Positions 33,567-34,933 of a stretch of 34,933 nt of DNA are shown here, piece after piece. The stretch covers positions 1-34,933 of the forward strand of contig JACONI010000048.1 of NCBI GenBank assembly GCA_014323825.1, written 5' to 3'. Origin of the DNA: Ekhidna sp. (GTDB taxonomy: Bacteria > Bacteroidota > Bacteroidia > Cytophagales > Cyclobacteriaceae). Every line of letters begins with the position of its first letter. Positions within the stretch are counted from its first letter, which is position 1. Position numbers and translations under genes: made by a program. The notes beneath the pieces were generated by a model that did not search any database, had not been told where the DNA came from, and saw only the letters and a program-made list of their open reading frames with translations.

Positions 33567-34655
33567 ATGAATACGCAACCCATTGAATTATTCAAAAGCA
33601 AGCGCCCCGTGATAGTTTCCGGGCCGTGCAGTGCTGAAACGGAAGAGCAGACACTTGAGACCTGTAGGAGAGTAGCAGCCACCGGCAAAGTGGATATTCT
33701 CAGAGCAGGAATCTGGAAGCCAAGAACACGGCCTAATAGTTTTGAAGGGGTAGGAACTGAGGGATTAAAATGGATGAAGAAGGCCAAAGAAGAAACAGGT
33801 TTGCTTACTTCTGTGGAAGTGGCAAACTTCAATCATGTGTTTGAGGCATTGAAAGCAGAGATCGATATACTCTGGATTGGAGCAAGAACAACGGTAAATC
33901 CTTTCTCTGTTCAGGAAATTGCCAATGCGCTGGAGGGAACGAACGCTATTGTATTTGTGAAGAATCCGATAAATCCCGATATTGAATTATGGACAGGAGC
34001 CTTGGAGCGTTTAAATAAAGCAGGAATTACCAAACTCGGAATGATACATCGCGGCTTTGCTCAACATGGGAGCAGTATTTACCGAAATGAGCCCAGATGG
34101 CAGCTGGCCGTAGAAATGAAGCTGAGATTCCCCGGTATTCCAATGCTATGCGACCCCAGCCATATCGCAGGGAACAGGGAATTAATAAGACCAATTTCTC
34201 AGCAGGCCCTGGATATGAACTACGAAGGGTTGATGATTGAATCACACATTGACCCGGACAATGCCTGGAGTGATAAAAAGCAGCAGGTGACACCCGATGC
34301 ATTAGGAGACATGCTGGATCACTTTACCATTCGCAGACCAAGTGTGCCGGATGCAGAACTCAATGAAAAGTTGAACCGGTTGAGGAGGCAGATAGACATG
34401 GTTGATGATGAATTAATTGAACTGCTCGGTAAGCGGATGAAAATAGCCGAAGACATTGGAGAAGTGAAAAAAGAAAAAGGAGTGACGATTTTACAAACGA
34501 ACAGGTGGGAAGAAATCATCGAAAAAACTTCTGCCAAAGGAAATATGCAGGGACTCTCCGAGCGGTTTATGATCAGATATCTCAATGCGATTCACCAAGA
34601 ATCCATAGACCATCAAAATGAGGTGATGAATCAGGCAGACATGGAACAAAAGTAG
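33567..34655 (+). CDS. Bifunctional DAHP synthase / chorismate mutase
   Basis: This 362-aa fusion joins the first step of the shikimate pathway to the branch toward Phe and Tyr. Residues 1-255 are a DAHP synthase of the short type I-beta (KdsA-like) form: VSGPCSAE with metal ligand C21, RAGIWKPRTRPNSFEG (46-61), a HRG segment near 161, DPSHIAG (196-202) and MIESH (223-227). Residues 265-350 are an AroQ-type chorismate mutase (LRRQIDMVDDELIELLGKRM, with R274, D281 and R290 as likely active-site residues). In related enzymes the mutase domain also lets prephenate inhibit the synthase. It is the third gene of the attenuated operon; no prephenate dehydrogenase (tyrA) follows. Confidence 0.93.
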   Translation: MNTQPIELFKSKRPVIVSGPCSAETEEQTLETCRRVAATGKVDILRAGIWKPRTRPNSFEGVGTEGLKWMKKAKEETGLLTSVEVANFNHVFEALKAEIDILWIGARTTVNPFSVQEIANALEGTNAIVFVKNPINPDIELWTGALERLNKAGITKLGMIHRGFAQHGSSIYRNEPRWQLAVEMKLRFPGIPMLCDPSHIAGNRELIRPISQQALDMNYEGLMIESHIDPDNAWSDKKQQVTPDALGDMLDHFTIRRPSVPDAELNEKLNRLRRQIDMVDDELIELLGKRMKIAEDIGEVKKEKGVTILQTNRWEEIIEKTSAKGNMQGLSERFMIRYLNAIHQESIDHQNEVMNQADMEQK

Positions 34656-34803
34656 CTGTTTATAACCCGCTGGCTTTTTTATGAAAGTCACTTTATTCGG
34701 AAAAGACTGCTCTTCTAATCCTAAAATGTTTAGTACGCATCCAACGGCACACGACTTTCTCAAAAAAAATGCAGATGTTATACAACAAATCAAAAAACTT
34801 ATA

Positions 34804-34811
34804 TACCTTTG
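34804..34811 (+). promoter_or_regulatory. Candidate -7 box for the gene at the window end
   Basis: TACCTTTG exactly matches TAnnTTTG, 28 bp before the ATG at 34840. No TTTG lies at the proper distance upstream. It suggests that this gene has its own transcript, separate from the aromatic operon. Confidence 0.4.
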
Positions 34812-34839
34812 CATTTCATACAAACTAAAATAATGAGTT

Positions 34840-34933
34840 ATGAGCACGTTAAATAAAAAAAGACCAAAAGACATCATGAATAAGAAGAACACGTCATATA
34901 CGCTGCCGAAAGGGCTGTACGAACATAATTTAA
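34840..34933 (+). CDS. Start of a gene cut by the window edge, possibly glutamate synthase large subunit
   Basis: An open frame from ATG 34840 runs 31 codons off the end of the window (MSTLNKKRPKD...LPKGLYEHNL). The GLY-[DE] segment resembles the N-terminus of the glutamate synthase large subunit, where GLYDP...EHDACGVGF precedes the catalytic cysteine. That cysteine would lie just beyond the window, so the call is tentative. An ATG at 34833 in another frame stops after 7 codons. Confidence 0.45.
   Translation, partial: MSTLNKKRPKDIMNKKNTSYTLPKGLYEHNL

Noticed and set aside
34656..34690. Possible terminator after the DAHP synthase gene
   Set aside because: A T-run is present, but the preceding bases form only a short, mismatched stem.

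Overview
The window comes from a Bacteroidota chromosome, most likely a Cytophagales-type marine or soil relative (inference). The evidence is a SusC/SusD pair, abundant lipoproteins, mostly weak ribosome binding sites, several matches to the Bacteroidota promoter form TTTG-N(17-23)-TAnnTTTG, and moderate-to-low GC. No phage, IS element or CRISPR array was seen.

Layout. 1-436: two near-identical 218-bp tandem units of an intergenic repeat, with a diverged relative at 31222-31292. 551-2370: msrB, a DUF3109 protein (minus) and a YceI protein. 2613-6376: a minus-strand glycerolipid pair (gpsA and a PlsB-like acyltransferase, overlapping) divergent from a long-chain polyprenyl diphosphate synthase. 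6528-9270: an AT-rich restriction-modification island made of a Type IIG-like fusion enzyme, an XRE controller protein and an operator/promoter region full of inverted repeats. 9447-10634: pgk. 10932-13278: a DUF1080 lipoprotein and a Tat-exported Gfo/Idh/MocA oxidoreductase, probably in 3-keto-sugar chemistry.

13636-30568 is the most unusual part. A minus-strand SusC-SusD pair ends at a strong terminator and is followed by a DUF1640-like coiled-coil membrane protein. Then comes a tightly overlapping five-gene operon: VCBS/ASPIC-UnbV lipoprotein, small unknown lipoprotein, two more VCBS/ASPIC-UnbV lipoproteins, and a lipoprotein with a complete vanadium-haloperoxidase/PAP2 active site. I read it as an uncharacterised cell-surface system in which a TonB-dependent transporter, giant calcium-binding propeller-like lipoproteins and an anchored vanadate-type enzyme act together. 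The substrate is unknown.

30878-31054 holds tRNA-Arg(TCT) and tRNA-Ser(GCT) with their own terminator. 31449-34655 is an aromatic amino acid operon (pheA, aminotransferase, fused DAHP synthase/chorismate mutase). In front of it I find a 22-codon leader ORF rich in Tyr and Phe codons, followed by mutually exclusive antiterminator and terminator helices. This is a translation-coupled attenuator. The window ends in the first 31 codons of another gene, possibly the glutamate synthase large subunit.
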